Counted from the stretch's first letter, positions 9,593 through 18,240 are shown. The stretch is 64,000 bases of DNA from Pseudomonas delhiensis (GCF_900187975.1 NZ_FZPC01000001.1:362944-426943); one strand, 5' to 3'. Notes: generated from the letters alone by a model not told the origin. Translations and numbers: made by a program.

Positions 9593-10750
9593 TCAGCGGC
9601 GGCGGTCGAGGAAATTCACCACCACCCGGTCGAGCCAGCCCCACAACCGCTGGTGCAGGCGCATCCACAGGGAGCGGCCGTGCCACAGCGTGAAATCGAT
9701 CTCCCGGCTGGCGGCGAAGTCGGCGATCAGGCAATCGGCCACCGCCGCCGTGAAGTCGGCGTCCAGTATCTCGATATTGGCATCCAGATTGAACCGCAAG
9801 TTCCAATGATCGAAGTTGCACGAACCGACGCTCGTCCAATCGTCCACCAGCACCACCTTCATGTGCAGGAAGCGCGGCTGGTACTCGAAGATGCGGATGC
9901 CGGCGCGCAGCAGGCGCGGGTAATAACGCTGCCCAGCATAGCGCACGGGGGCGTGGTCGGTGAGCCGCCCGGTCAGCAGCAGGCGCACCTCCACCCCGCG
10001 CCGCGCGGCCTTGCGCAGGGCCCGGCGGACCTTCCAGGTGGGCAGGAAATACGGCGTGGCCAGCCAGATGCGCTGCTGCGCGCCGTTCAGGCTGCGCACC
10101 AGCGACTGCAGGATGTCGCGGTGCTGGCGGGCGTCGGCGTAGGCCACCCGGCCCTGGCCGCTGCCGCCGATGGGCGTGGGCGGCAGGCGCGCCGGGTGCA
10201 CCGCTTCCAGCGGGCACCAGGCCTTGGCCTGCAGGCAGGCGTGCCACTGGCGCTCGAACAGCACCAGCCAGTCGGCCAGCACCGGGCCCTGCATCTGCAC
10301 CATCACCTCGTGCCAGGCGCTGGCGTTCTCCGGCACCGACCAGAACTCGTCGGTGGCGCCGGCGCCGCCGACGTAGCCGACGTATTGGTCCACCAGCAGC
10401 AGCTTGCGGTGGTCGCGGAACAGGTTGCGCCAGCCGCCGCGCCAGCGCAGCGGGTTGTACAGCCGCAGCTCGCCGCCGGCCTCGCGCAGCCGGCGGCCCC
10501 AGGCGCTGCCCAGGCGCAGGGCGCCGAAGCCGTCGAACAGGCAGCGTACCGCCACGCCGCGGCGCAGGGCGTCGATCAGGGTTTCCAGCAGCAGCTCGGC
10601 GCAGGTGCCGCCTTCCACCAGGTACAGCTCCAGGTCCACCTGGCGCTGCGCCCGGGCAATGGCCGTGAGCATGCTCGGGAAGAAGTTCTCCCCGTCCACC
10701 AGCAGGGCGAAGCGGTTGCCGCTGCGCCAGGGGAAGACCGGCCCGCTCAC
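9593..10750 (-). CDS. Phospholipase D-like / cardiolipin synthase B family protein
   Basis: A 385-residue enzyme with two HKD motifs, as in ClsB-type cardiolipin synthases. The first is HRKLLLVDQYVGYVGGAGATD at about residues 115-135. The second is HMKVVLVDDWTSVGSCNFD, followed by the NANIEI-type strand (LDANIEILD). It would catalyse phosphatidyl transfer at the inner membrane; no obvious signal sequence is present. Its ATG overlaps the stop of the YceI-like gene by 4 nt, so the two are translationally coupled. ClsB and ClsC types cannot be told apart here, and some family members hydrolyse rather than transfer. Confidence 0.85.
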   Translation of the reverse strand: MSGPVFPWRSGNRFALLVDGENFFPSMLTAIARAQRQVDLELYLVEGGTCAELLLETLIDALRRGVAVRCLFDGFGALRLGSAWGRRLREAGGELRLYNPLRWRGGWRNLFRDHRKLLLVDQYVGYVGGAGATDEFWSVPENASAWHEVMVQMQGPVLADWLVLFERQWHACLQAKAWCPLEAVHPARLPPTPIGGSGQGRVAYADARQHRDILQSLVRSLNGAQQRIWLATPYFLPTWKVRRALRKAARRGVEVRLLLTGRLTDHAPVRYAGQRYYPRLLRAGIRIFEYQPRFLHMKVVLVDDWTSVGSCNFDHWNLRFNLDANIEILDADFTAAVADCLIADFAASREIDFTLWHGRSLWMRLHQRLWGWLDRVVVNFLDRRR

Positions 10751-11322
10751 CGCTGGGCGAAGATCAGCACGGCGCCCACCGGCACCGCCAGGTTGATGGT
10801 CTGCAGGCCGGCGAGCTTGCGCAGCTTCTCAACCCCCGGCGCCAGGCCGAAGTCGGCGGCGTCGAGGATCAGCGGCGACAGCGTCACCACCTGGAAGCGC
10901 CGTTCGTCCAGGCGCGTCACCAGCACCTCGGCGCGGTACGCGCGGCTGGCGCCGTGCAGGTCCAGGCGCAGCGGCAGCGGCATCTCCAGCTGCGCGCCGT
11001 TGGCCAGGCCGAAGATCGGCCCCAGGTCCAGCTGCGCGTCCACCGTGGCCTCGGGATAGCGCTCGGTCTCGAACAGCAGCTCGCGGATGCGCTCGTCGCG
11101 CAGCGGCACGCCGCTGAGCACCGAGTCCAGCTCGATGCGCAGGCTGGCCTTGCCGTGGTCGTCGACGCTGCCGTGCATGACCAGGAAGCGGTTGTTGTCG
11201 GCGCCGGCGGCGCCGCGGCCGGTGACGAAGTTCAACCGCGAGGATTCGTAGTCGAGGTACCAGGCCGCCTGGGCGGAAGCGGCGAAGCAGGCCGCGAGGA
11301 GGAAAGCGAACAGCGAGCGCAT
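10747..11322 (-). CDS. YceI-family periplasmic lipid-binding-like protein
   Basis: A 191-residue secreted protein. Residues 1-19 are a Sec signal peptide ending SAQA-A. The mature part has YceI-domain hallmarks: WYLDYESSRLNFVT at the first strand, the LRDERIRELLFETERYPEATV block around residues 75-95, and alternating beta strands expected for a lipocalin-like barrel that binds isoprenoid or amphiphilic ligands. Coupling to the phospholipase-D-type gene (4-nt overlap) suggests a shared envelope role. The ligand is unknown. Confidence 0.82.
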   Translation of the reverse strand: MRSLFAFLLAACFAASAQAAWYLDYESSRLNFVTGRGAAGADNNRFLVMHGSVDDHGKASLRIELDSVLSGVPLRDERIRELLFETERYPEATVDAQLDLGPIFGLANGAQLEMPLPLRLDLHGASRAYRAEVLVTRLDERRFQVVTLSPLILDAADFGLAPGVEKLRKLAGLQTINLAVPVGAVLIFAQR

Positions 11323-11469
11323 GGAGTCCCTTACATGGAAAACGGCTGGATCAAGCCAACGATAGCGGCCCGCCGCCGCCTTGCAAACCGGCCGACCGGC
11401 GAGCCCATTGGGCAGGCGGCAGCGCCAATGGTTCAGTCGGCCAGCAGCGCGGCAATCCCAGGCGAGAAC

Positions 11470-11600
11470 GTAGGGCGCATAACCGTTCGCGGTTATCCGC
11501 CGGATACACCGAGGCCATGGCCAACGCCCAGATCAACCCCGGAGCCGCCGGGGACCGAGGCCAAGCGGCGGATAACGCCGTAGGCGTTATTCGCCCTACA
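11470..11600. repeat. Dispersed palindromic repeat (GTAGGGCG...ATAACC family)
   Basis: Two oppositely oriented arms, GTAGGGCGCATAACCGTT... and ...AACGCCGTAGGCGTTATTCGCCCTAC, enclose a G+C-rich core with further self-complementarity. Related copies occur at 19650, throughout 42708-43401 and at 63858. The right arm overlaps the TAG stop codon of the small gene at 11596. The remainder of the 273-bp gap between the YceI gene and this one holds nothing else I can identify. Confidence 0.75.
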
Positions 11601-11925
11601 AAGCATCCGCCTGGGGCAGCAGCCGGCAACCCTCGCGCGGGCCGAGCCAGGCGGCGGTCTGGGTGCTGCCCAGGCCGCGGGCGGTCACCCGCTTGTGCTC
11701 GGCGTCGTCGAGGAAGGCGCTGGTGGGCACGTACTGCCTGGTGTAGCCCTGGCAGTACTCGGCGCTGTTGCCCATGACGTAGCGGCAGGAGCAGTACTCC
11801 TTGGCCGTGTAGGCGCCGATGATCGGCGGGAAGGATTCCAGGTGCACGCGGTTGGCCCAGGCCCAGCCGGCCAGGGCGACCAGCAGCAGGAGCAGCAGGC
11901 CGAGCAGCGGGTGGCGGCGGATCAT
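11596..11925 (-). CDS. Small signal-anchored hypothetical protein, cysteine-rich
   Basis: A 109-residue protein whose N-terminus is a basic stretch followed by an L-rich hydrophobic segment (residues 5-21), either a signal peptide or a membrane anchor. The remainder is probably periplasmic and contains clustered cysteines in KEYCSCRYVMGNSAEYC plus a C-terminal EGC. The start ATG overlaps the TGA stop of the serine hydrolase (ATGA), so the two are coupled. The stop codon TAG is provided by the first bases of a dispersed repeat. I do not recognise the family; an accessory role to the hydrolase is the contextual guess. Confidence 0.7.
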   Translation of the reverse strand: MIRRHPLLGLLLLLLVALAGWAWANRVHLESFPPIIGAYTAKEYCSCRYVMGNSAEYCQGYTRQYVPTSAFLDDAEHKRVTARGLGSTQTAAWLGPREGCRLLPQADAL

Positions 11926-13049
11926 GGCTTGGCCTCCGGCTGGACGAAGGCCGCAAGGGCCCGCTTGAGGAAGTCGTCGTGGCGGTAGCTGCCGTCGCGG
12001 TCGTCGGCGTAGCGCACTATCACCAGCTTCTGGTCGGGCAGCACGTATAGCGCCTGGCCCCAGTGGCCGAGGGCGGCGAAGGTGGTCTCCGGGGCGTTCG
12101 GCCAGGGCAGGTCGGCGCCGGCGGGGGCGCGGTTCAGCCACCACTGGCCGCCGGGCACGCCGTCGGCGGCGTCCTCCGCGGTGGGGTGGTAGTTGGCGAA
12201 CGGCGTGAGGGCGAACTGCATCCAGGCCGGGGGCAGCAGCTGGCGTTCCTTCCAGCGCCCGCCGCGCTGCATCAGCAGGCCGATGCGCGCCAGGTCGCGG
12301 GCGGTCATGTAGGCGTAGGAGGAACCGACGAAAGTGCCGCTGGCGTCGCGCTCCCACACCGCCGAGCGGATGCCCAGGGGCTCGAACAGCGCGGTCCAGG
12401 GGTAGTCCGCGTAGGCCTCGCCGACCATCTGCTTCAGGCTGGCGGCGAGCACGTTGCTGTCGCCGCTGGAGTAGCGGAAGCGCTGGCCCGGCTCGGCGTC
12501 GGCGGGGAAGCCGGCGACGAAGCCGGCCATGTCGTCGCGGCCGCGGGTGTAGAGCATGGCCACCACCGAGGACTTCAGCGGGGCGTATTCGTAGTCCTCT
12601 TCCCAGGCCAGGCCCGAGGCCCAGTTGAGCAGGTGGCGCATCTTCACCTGCGGGTGCGCGGCGAAGGGCGCGAAGTGCTGCGCCACCGCGTCGTCCAGCT
12701 GGAAGCGGCCCTCGCCGTAGGCCACGCCGAGCACGCAGGCCATGATGCTCTTGCTCATGGACCAGGCCAGGTGCGGGGTCTGCGCGCGGGTCGGCCCGGC
12801 ATAGCGCTCGTAGACCAGTTGGCCGTCGCGGATCACCACCACGGCGTCGCTGCGCACGCCCTGGCGGGTGGCGTCGTCGCGCGCCGGGAAGGCATAGGCC
12901 TCGAAGGCCTGCAACGCCGGGCCGCTGGCCGCGGGGCCGGGCTGCCAGTCGGCCTCCGGCCAGGTTTGCGCGTGGACCGGCGCCAGCAGGCACAGGCTGG
13001 CGACCAGGGTGGCGCCACGCAGCAGCGGGCGCAGGCAGGGCATGGGCAT
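11922..13049 (-). CDS. Periplasmic serine hydrolase, beta-lactamase (class C/EstB-like) family
   Basis: A 375-residue protein with a signal peptide (residues 1 to about 27, ending VHA-Q). The SxxK active-site motif is SMSK at about residues 95-98. The Tyr motif follows as RYSSGDSN, and a late HWGQALYVLPD takes the place of the KTG-type motif. This combination is typical of class-C-like esterases and peptidases rather than true beta-lactamases. Its stop overlaps the start of a small cysteine-rich protein gene. Substrate is unknown; a drug-resistance role is not indicated. Confidence 0.84.
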   Translation of the reverse strand: MPMPCLRPLLRGATLVASLCLLAPVHAQTWPEADWQPGPAASGPALQAFEAYAFPARDDATRQGVRSDAVVVIRDGQLVYERYAGPTRAQTPHLAWSMSKSIMACVLGVAYGEGRFQLDDAVAQHFAPFAAHPQVKMRHLLNWASGLAWEEDYEYAPLKSSVVAMLYTRGRDDMAGFVAGFPADAEPGQRFRYSSGDSNVLAASLKQMVGEAYADYPWTALFEPLGIRSAVWERDASGTFVGSSYAYMTARDLARIGLLMQRGGRWKERQLLPPAWMQFALTPFANYHPTAEDAADGVPGGQWWLNRAPAGADLPWPNAPETTFAALGHWGQALYVLPDQKLVIVRYADDRDGSYRHDDFLKRALAAFVQPEAKP

Positions 13050-13139
13050 CGGCGGGCCTCTTGTTTTCAGCTCCGGCGGAACCCTAGCACGCTGCCATGA
13101 CGGCCATAAGCGCCGATCACGCCGTAATGGCGGACGGAT

Positions 13140-13925
13140 TCAGCGCGGCACCTGGTAGTCGGCCGGGCCGAGCAGGTCCATGCCGCACTCCAGGCCGCTT
13201 ATCCAGTCGAGGAAGGCATCGATCATCGGCCTGCCGGCGAAGGGCCGGCCGTGCTGCGGCACCATCATCTGCACGTCCAGGCCGCGCACCATGTCCGCCC
13301 ACAGCCGGCACACCTTGTTGCTGGCCATGTAGCGGCGGTGGAAGCCGAGCATGTGCGGCAGGTGCTCGGCGAAGTCCTGCACCGGGTTGGCGTCGTCCAC
13401 CAGGGAGGCGCCCATGTCGCCGGAGAAGAGGATGCGGCTGACCGGGTCGTAGATCTGGAAGTTGCCCACCGAGTGCAGGAAGTGCGCCGGCAGTATATTC
13501 AGCTGGCAGCGGCCGAGGTTCAGCGACTGGCCGCGGTCGGGCACGGCGATGACGCGGTCGTAGGTGGAGATGCCGTGGCTGACCGCCAGGTAGCTGGCCG
13601 TCAGGTGCGGCAGGAAGCGCGCCCAGAGCTTGGAGCAGATGACCTTGGCGCGGGTGTGCAGCAGCCACTTGTCCAGCGCGGCGATGATGTCCGGGTCCTG
13701 GTGCGAGGCGAAGATGTAGTCCAGCTCCTGCAGCGGCATCAGCTTCGACAGTTCCAGCGACAGCGGCGTGTAGGTCAGGTCGCCGCCCGGGTCCAGCAGC
13801 AGGTACTGGCCGTGGTCGACGATGAGGAACTGGTTGGACTGCACCCCGTCGCCGGTGACGAGGTCATCGAAGCACAGGCACTGGTGGGTGCCGTTGTCGA
13901 ACAGCACTATGGGTTCGCGACGCAT
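13140..13925 (-). CDS. MBL-fold metallo-hydrolase of the ODP (FprA-like) oxygen-binding di-iron type
   Basis: A 261-residue metallo-beta-lactamase-fold protein. Metal ligands are visible: the variant ASHQDPDI motif (H-x-D-x-D in place of HxHxDH) near residue 75, a downstream [14 protein letters not shown], the acidic [10 protein letters not shown], and a late VPQHGRPF histidine. This ligand pattern fits the flavodiiron/ODP family, whose members bind a di-iron centre and oxygen but here lack the flavodoxin domain. It stands alone on the minus strand. A sensory or oxygen/NO-scavenging role is possible; no partner reductase is adjacent. Confidence 0.8.
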   Translation of the reverse strand: MRREPIVLFDNGTHQCLCFDDLVTGDGVQSNQFLIVDHGQYLLLDPGGDLTYTPLSLELSKLMPLQELDYIFASHQDPDIIAALDKWLLHTRAKVICSKLWARFLPHLTASYLAVSHGISTYDRVIAVPDRGQSLNLGRCQLNILPAHFLHSVGNFQIYDPVSRILFSGDMGASLVDDANPVQDFAEHLPHMLGFHRRYMASNKVCRLWADMVRGLDVQMMVPQHGRPFAGRPMIDAFLDWISGLECGMDLLGPADYQVPR

Positions 13926-13995
13926 GGAGCTTCCTGCGGATCATGCCGGTGGGCGGCGGAATGTCGCGCAGGGTACCCAGGCGCGGGCGCGGGCC

Positions 13996-14892
13996 TCACT
14001 GACCTGGGTCAAGCCCCAGTGCCGCCCAGGCCTTGTCCAGACGCCTGGCGCGGGCGCTGCCGCCCAGGGCGAGCACCGCGCGGTCGCGCTTCCACAGCTG
14101 CGCCCAGTGCTCCGGGCCCTGGGCGATGGCGGCGTCCAGCGCCGGGGTCAGGGCGTCGAACTGGGCGAACAGGCCGCCCAGCAGCAGGTGCGTGGCCGGG
14201 TCGCCGACCGGGTGCCGCGCCACCTCCGCGCAGCCGGCCAGCAGCCCCGCCAGGCGCAGCGGCAGCTCGCGCGGCCAGCGGCTGGCCAGGCCCACGCCGT
14301 ACAGCCAGGCCAGCAGCGCAGCCATCACGTGCAGGTCCTCCAGGCCGCGGAACGGCTTGCTGTAGGCGTCCCAGCCGTCGCCCGGCAGGCGCTCGCAGTG
14401 GGCGCCGTCGAGGACCAGCCGGGCATGGGGGATGTCGGGGATCAGCGGCATGGCCGGCATCGGCTCCAGGCGCGCGCCGGGGGCGCCGGCCAGCACCACG
14501 GTCATCGCCAGGTGCGGGGCGTCGCCGGCCGGCTCGTCGCGCGCCGCCACCAGGTACCAGGCGGCGCTGTCGGCGGCGGTAGCGAAGTCCTTGCGGCCGT
14601 GCAGGGTCAGGCCGTCCAGGCGGGTGGCCAGGTCCGCCGGGCGCAGGCTCCTGCCCTCGCTGACGCAGAGCGCGCCGAGGCCGGCCGGGGCCGCCGGCCA
14701 CAGGGCGCGCAGGGCCGCCTGGTAGCCGCCGAGGAAGGCCAGGCCGGGGGTGGCCGCCAGGCGCCCGGCGAGCACCGCCAGCTCCAGCGGCCCGGCGCCG
14801 TCGGCGCAGGCCAGCAGTTCGGCGTACCAGTCCTCCAGGGCCAGGCCGGCGGGCAGTGGCTCCAACGGGCCGAGCAGGCGGTTCCAGGGCAT
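13996..14892 (-). CDS. Short acyl-CoA dehydrogenase-like protein
   Basis: A 298-residue protein with layout reminiscent of acyl-CoA dehydrogenases: an N-terminal helical part, a middle segment with [26 protein letters not shown] (a beta-domain-like FAD region) and a helical C-terminus. It is about 80 residues shorter than the family norm of 370-390. The usual catalytic-glutamate and RxxQ/FAD motifs are not evident. It could be a degenerate or repurposed homologue. The gene is alone on the minus strand, divergent from olsB with 144 bp between them. Confidence 0.6.
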   Translation of the reverse strand: MPWNRLLGPLEPLPAGLALEDWYAELLACADGAGPLELAVLAGRLAATPGLAFLGGYQAALRALWPAAPAGLGALCVSEGRSLRPADLATRLDGLTLHGRKDFATAADSAAWYLVAARDEPAGDAPHLAMTVVLAGAPGARLEPMPAMPLIPDIPHARLVLDGAHCERLPGDGWDAYSKPFRGLEDLHVMAALLAWLYGVGLASRWPRELPLRLAGLLAGCAEVARHPVGDPATHLLLGGLFAQFDALTPALDAAIAQGPEHWAQLWKRDRAVLALGGSARARRLDKAWAALGLDPGQ

Positions 14893-14919
14893 GGGGCGAT
14901 CCTCATCCGGTTGGGGTGG

Positions 14920-14957
14920 TTGTCATACAAGCATCACGCCAGGGTCACGAGCGTGAC
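14920..14957 (+). promoter_or_regulatory. Candidate olsBA control region (weak Pho-box half site and GTCAC inverted repeat)
   Basis: TTGTCAT at 14920 resembles one half of a PhoB box (CTGTCAT), but the second half, GCATCAC after 4 nt, is poor. A perfect inverted repeat GTCAC-4-GTGAC follows at 14944-14957. Ornithine-lipid genes are phosphate-starvation induced in P. aeruginosa, which is why this was examined; the match itself is weak. Confidence 0.25.
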
Positions 14958-15036
14958 ACCGCCGCTTCCTAGCCTGAGCTTGCACAACAAAGGCGACCGG
15001 CCGCAACCCGCCTGGCCGGCCCATGGAGGCCTCCGC

Positions 15037-15795
15037 ATGAGTCAGACCGCCCACGCCTGCGACACCCCGCGCGAAGAACGCCGCCTCAAGGCCGTGCGCC
15101 TGCGCGGCGCCCGCGCCCTGCGCGAAGCCCAGGCCCTGCGCTTCCGCGTGTTCAGCACCGAGTTCGAGGCACGCCTGAAGGGGGCCGAACTCGGCCTGGA
15201 CCTGGACGACTACGACAGCCACTGCCTGCACATCGGCGTGCGCGACCTGGCCAGCGGCGCCCTGGTGGCCACCACCCGCCTGCTCGACCACCGCGCCGCC
15301 GGGCGCCTGGGGCGCTTCTACAGCGAGGAGGAGTTCCACCTCGACGGCCTGGCCGAGCTGCAGGGCCCGGTGCTGGAGATCGGCCGCACCTGCGTCGACC
15401 CGGCCTACCGCAACGGCGCCACCATCGCCGTGCTCTGGGGCGAACTGGCCGAGGTGCTCAACGAGGGCGGCTACGGCTACCTGATGGGCTGCGCCAGCAT
15501 CCCCATGCGCGACGGCGGCGTCCAGGCCCTGGCGGTGATGCAGCGCCTGCGCGAGCGCTACCTGTGCCGCGAGCACCTGCGCGCCGAGCCGAAGACGCCG
15601 CTGCCGGCCCGGGAACTGCCGGACAACCTCACCGCCGAGCTGCCGCCGCTGCTCAAGGCCTACATGCGCCTGGGCGCGAAGATCTGCGGCGAGCCCTGCT
15701 GGGACCCGGACTTCCAGGTCGCCGACGTGTTCATCCTGCTCAAGCGCGACGAGCTGTGCCCGCGCTACGCCCGCCACTTCAAGGCGGCCGTGTGA
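15037..15795 (+). CDS. olsB: L-ornithine N(alpha)-acyltransferase OlsB
   Basis: A 252-residue GNAT-related enzyme that transfers a 3-hydroxyacyl chain from acyl carrier protein to ornithine, the first step of ornithine-lipid synthesis. The [15 protein letters not shown] segment (about residues 30-45), the [13 protein letters not shown] strand, [18 protein letters not shown] and the [13 protein letters not shown] block are characteristic. The start was set at the ATG 15037 inside a longer open frame, since homologues begin here and similarity stops upstream. Its TGA overlaps the ATG of olsA by one base, giving tight coupling. The pair is syntenic with PA4350-PA4351 of P. aeruginosa. Confidence 0.88.
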   Translation: MSQTAHACDTPREERRLKAVRLRGARALREAQALRFRVFSTEFEARLKGAELGLDLDDYDSHCLHIGVRDLASGALVATTRLLDHRAAGRLGRFYSEEEFHLDGLAELQGPVLEIGRTCVDPAYRNGATIAVLWGELAEVLNEGGYGYLMGCASIPMRDGGVQALAVMQRLRERYLCREHLRAEPKTPLPARELPDNLTAELPPLLKAYMRLGAKICGEPCWDPDFQVADVFILLKRDELCPRYARHFKAAV

Positions 15796-16559
15796 TGCGC
15801 GGCGCCTGGCGAAGCGCCCGCCTGCTGGCGGTGGTCGGCCTGGGCCTGGCGCTGGCCGCCGCGGTGGCGCTGCTCGAACGCCTGCCCGGCTACGACTGGA
15901 CCGCCCTGCGCCAGGGCCTGACGCGCTGGTGGCTGGCCCACCTGCGCCGCGCCCTGCCGCTGCGGGTGACGGTCCATGGCGAACTGCCCAGGGGCCCGGC
16001 GCTGTGGGTCAGCAACCACGTGTCCTGGCTCGACATCCCGCTGCTCGGCGCCCTGGCCCCGCTGACCTTCCTGTCCAAGGCCGAGGTGCGCCAGTGGCCG
16101 CTGGCCGGCTGGCTGGCGGAAAAGGCCGGCACCCTGTTCATCCGCCGCGGCTCGGGCGACGGCAGCCGCCTCGGCGAGCAGATCGCCGGGGCCCTGCTGC
16201 TGGGCCGCTCGACGCTGATCTTCCCCGAAGGCACCACCACCGACGGCCGCGGCCTGCGCAATTTCCACCCGCGCCTGCTGGCCGGCGCCATCCATGCCGG
16301 GGTGCCGCTGCAGCCGGTGGCCCTGCGCTACCTGCGCAACGGCGAACCGGACCCGCTGGCGCCCTTCATCGGCGACGACGACCTGCTCAGCCACCTGCTG
16401 CGGCTGCTGCGCAACGACCGCGGCTGCGTGGAGATCCACCTGCTCGCGCCGCTGCCCAGCCAGGGCCGCGACCGCGCCCAGCTGGCGCAGCAGGCCCACG
16501 CCGCCATCGGCACGGTGATCTACGGGGGAATCGCGCGGGAACAGGCGCAGGCCGCCTGA
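15795..16559 (+). CDS. olsA: Lyso-ornithine lipid O-acyltransferase OlsA (PlsC family)
   Basis: A 254-residue 1-acyl-glycerol-3-phosphate-acyltransferase-like enzyme that O-acylates lyso-ornithine lipid. The catalytic NHVSWLD (HX4D) motif is at about residue 75, the substrate-binding FPEGTTTDG block at about 140, and FIRRGSGDG between them. An N-terminal hydrophobic helix (residues 10-28) anchors it to the inner membrane. Start overlaps the olsB stop (TGATG). Two stem-loops follow before the convergent usp gene. Family members also acylate lysophosphatidate, but the olsB neighbour makes the ornithine-lipid role the best reading. Confidence 0.86.
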   Translation: MRGAWRSARLLAVVGLGLALAAAVALLERLPGYDWTALRQGLTRWWLAHLRRALPLRVTVHGELPRGPALWVSNHVSWLDIPLLGALAPLTFLSKAEVRQWPLAGWLAEKAGTLFIRRGSGDGSRLGEQIAGALLLGRSTLIFPEGTTTDGRGLRNFHPRLLAGAIHAGVPLQPVALRYLRNGEPDPLAPFIGDDDLLSHLLRLLRNDRGCVEIHLLAPLPSQGRDRAQLAQQAHAAIGTVIYGGIAREQAQAA

Positions 16560-16574
16560 AACAGGAAGGAAGTC

Positions 16575-16669
16575 GAACCTGCCGGGCGCCACGGCTGGCA
16601 GGTTCCGCCCCGGACGGCGGCGCAGGCCGCGGCCCCCGGAAAGACCGGCGCCCGCCATTGGCGGGCGCC
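16575..16669. terminator. Two stem-loops between convergent olsA and usp
   Basis: The first hairpin pairs GAACCTGCC (16575) with GGCAGGTTC (16597). The second, GGCGCCCGCC-ATT-GGCGGGCGCC (16647-16669), is a perfect 10-bp stem with a 3-nt loop. The pair lies between the two convergent stop codons and probably acts as a bidirectional terminator, although the T-tract is short. Confidence 0.6.
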
Positions 16670-16707
16670 GTCGTTCCAGTGGCGCGCGGGGCCTGCGCGG
16701 CGCCGCC

Positions 16708-17574
16708 CTATGCGCCGGCTTCCGGCGGCACGACCAGGATGTCGCAATCCAGTTCGCGCAGGGCGTAGTCGGCAACACTGCCGATCAGGGCACGCTTGAT
16801 CCCTCCCATGCCCCGGGTACCCATCACCAGCAGGTCCGGCCGGTGCTTCTCGGACATGCGCTCCAGCACATTGCCCGGCAGGCCGACGGCGACCAGCTGT
16901 TCGTCGATCCAGGGCTCCAGCTGCTGGTCCCTGAGGAACGCCTTGAACTCGTCCACCGCCTGCCGCGTCTCGGTGCCGACGAACTCGTCGATGCGCTCCT
17001 CGCTGACCCCGGAGTACTGCATCATGCCCTTGGCCAGCGGGCTGAAGGCGTAGATGGCGCGGCGCACCGCGCCCTGCAGCAGGCCCAGGCGCTCGGCGAC
17101 GCGCACCGCGTTGGCCGAGGCCGGCGAGGTGTCCAGCGCCAGCAGCAGGTCGCGGTATTCGCCGGCGGCCGGCTGGTTGACCATCAGCACCGGCAGCTTG
17201 CCGGCGCGCACCACCCGTTCCACGGTGGTGCCGACGAAGATGTCGCGCAATACGCTCTTACGGTGCGAGCCCATCACCAGCAGGTCGACGTCCTCCTCCA
17301 GCGCGCAGCTGACGATCTTCTGGTTCGGGTCGCCCACCTCGACGCGGATGCGCGGGCAGCTGCCGCCCAGGGCGGTGAGCTCGACCAGGCGCGCCTCCAG
17401 CAGCAGCCGGACCTGCGTCGCCTCCTGCTCGACCAGCGCCGCCGGCTGGTCCTCGTCGACCACGCAGAGCACCGTCCACGGGCAGCCGAAGCGCTTGGCC
17501 AGGGCCCCGGCGCGTTGCAGGGCCTTCTCCGAGCGCGACGACAAGTCCGTGGCGATCATCAATGATTTGAGCAT
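16708..17574 (-). CDS. Universal stress protein, tandem UspA domains
   Basis: A 288-residue protein with two UspA domains (about 1-145 and 150-285). Both carry the ATP-binding G-2x-G-9x-G(S/T)-type motif: MGSHRKSVLRDIFVGTTVERV in the first, MGTRGMGGIKRALIGSVAD in the second. It is orthologous in position to P. aeruginosa PA4352, next to olsBA, a gene placed in the Anr regulon. A perfect Anr box lies 58 bp upstream of the start codon here, consistent with oxygen-limitation control. A strong GGGAGG ribosome site precedes the ATG. The likely role is survival under low oxygen or energy stress. Confidence 0.88.
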   Translation of the reverse strand: MLKSLMIATDLSSRSEKALQRAGALAKRFGCPWTVLCVVDEDQPAALVEQEATQVRLLLEARLVELTALGGSCPRIRVEVGDPNQKIVSCALEEDVDLLVMGSHRKSVLRDIFVGTTVERVVRAGKLPVLMVNQPAAGEYRDLLLALDTSPASANAVRVAERLGLLQGAVRRAIYAFSPLAKGMMQYSGVSEERIDEFVGTETRQAVDEFKAFLRDQQLEPWIDEQLVAVGLPGNVLERMSEKHRPDLLVMGTRGMGGIKRALIGSVADYALRELDCDILVVPPEAGA

Positions 17575-17601
17575 GCAGCACCTCCCTCTCCGTCGTGGGT
17601 T

Positions 17602-17645
17602 CTATTGCATCCTTTCAAGGCTTTCCTACGTTTGATGCATATCAA
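17602..17645 (-). promoter_or_regulatory. Anr/Fnr box and -10 region of the usp promoter
   Basis: TTGATGCATATCAA (17632-17645) is a perfect match to the Anr/Fnr palindrome TTGAT-N4-ATCAA. On the minus strand a CAATAG hexamer (17602-17607) sits at the distance expected for a class II promoter in which the activator is centred near -41.5. The box lies within the last codons of acpH, so the usp promoter is embedded in the upstream gene. Confidence 0.85.
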
Positions 17646-18240
17646 GCCGGGGGCGATCCGCCGGCAAATCGTCGCACCGCCCGGCCAGCGCCAGCAGTTG
17701 CGGGTAGAAGGCGCGGAAGTCGTCGCTCAGCACCTGGTAGCGCTCGGCCAGTTCCTCCCAGGCGCCGTCCAGCAGGCCCGGGCGCGACAGCCGCCGGGCC
17801 ATGCCGGCGAGCACGTCCTGCAGCACCGCGAAGTCGCGGTAGCTGCCCAGCCAGTCCTGCGCCGCCATGCGCGGGGCGATGCGCGCCAGGCGCTCGGGCA
17901 GCTGCGGGGTCTGGTTCAGTACACCATAGACGCGGCGGGTGAATTCGCTGAGCGGCTCGTTGCTGAATGTGTCCCAGTCGCGGGCCAGGCAATGGTCGAA
18001 GAACACGTCCAGCAGCACCCCGGCCAGGCGCCGCCGCCCGGCGGGGAAGCGCAGCTTCGCCGCGTGCACCAGCGGATGGCTGTCGGTGAAGGCATCGATG
18101 CGCCGGTGCAGGCGGATGGCCGCCTCGACGTCCGCCGGCCAGCGCCCGGCCAACGGCCCCTTGACGAAGTCGCCATAGAGGCTGCCGAGCAGCTGCGCCG
18201 GCTGCGAGCCGCCGAGGTGGAGATGGGCGAGGTAGTTCAT
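17626..18240 (-). CDS. acpH: Acyl carrier protein phosphodiesterase (AcpH, DUF479)
   Basis: A 204-residue protein that would hydrolyse the phosphopantetheine group from holo-ACP in the cytosol. It begins MNYLAHLHL, with the FVKGPL segment and the LHRRIDAFTDSHP block containing the HD-type metal-binding His and Asp; DVFFDHCLA provides further conserved acidic and His residues. These are hallmarks of AcpH/DUF479. Length fits the family (about 195). It lies upstream of usp on the same strand and its 3' end contains the usp Anr box. It is divergent from xseB. Confidence 0.85.
   Translation of the reverse strand: MNYLAHLHLGGSQPAQLLGSLYGDFVKGPLAGRWPADVEAAIRLHRRIDAFTDSHPLVHAAKLRFPAGRRRLAGVLLDVFFDHCLARDWDTFSNEPLSEFTRRVYGVLNQTPQLPERLARIAPRMAAQDWLGSYRDFAVLQDVLAGMARRLSRPGLLDGAWEELAERYQVLSDDFRAFYPQLLALAGRCDDLPADRPRLDMHQT

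Noticed and set aside
8318..11059. A 913-residue plus-strand open frame through the acyltransferase, PLD and YceI genes
   Set aside because: It is a GC-rich antisense shadow full of Gln/Arg/Val runs with no domain; the three minus-strand genes show clear family motifs.
11922..13049. A beta-lactamase resistance gene
   Set aside because: The SMSK and YSS motifs fit the broad serine-hydrolase family, but the KTG motif is replaced and the context gives no sign of an ampC/ampR system.
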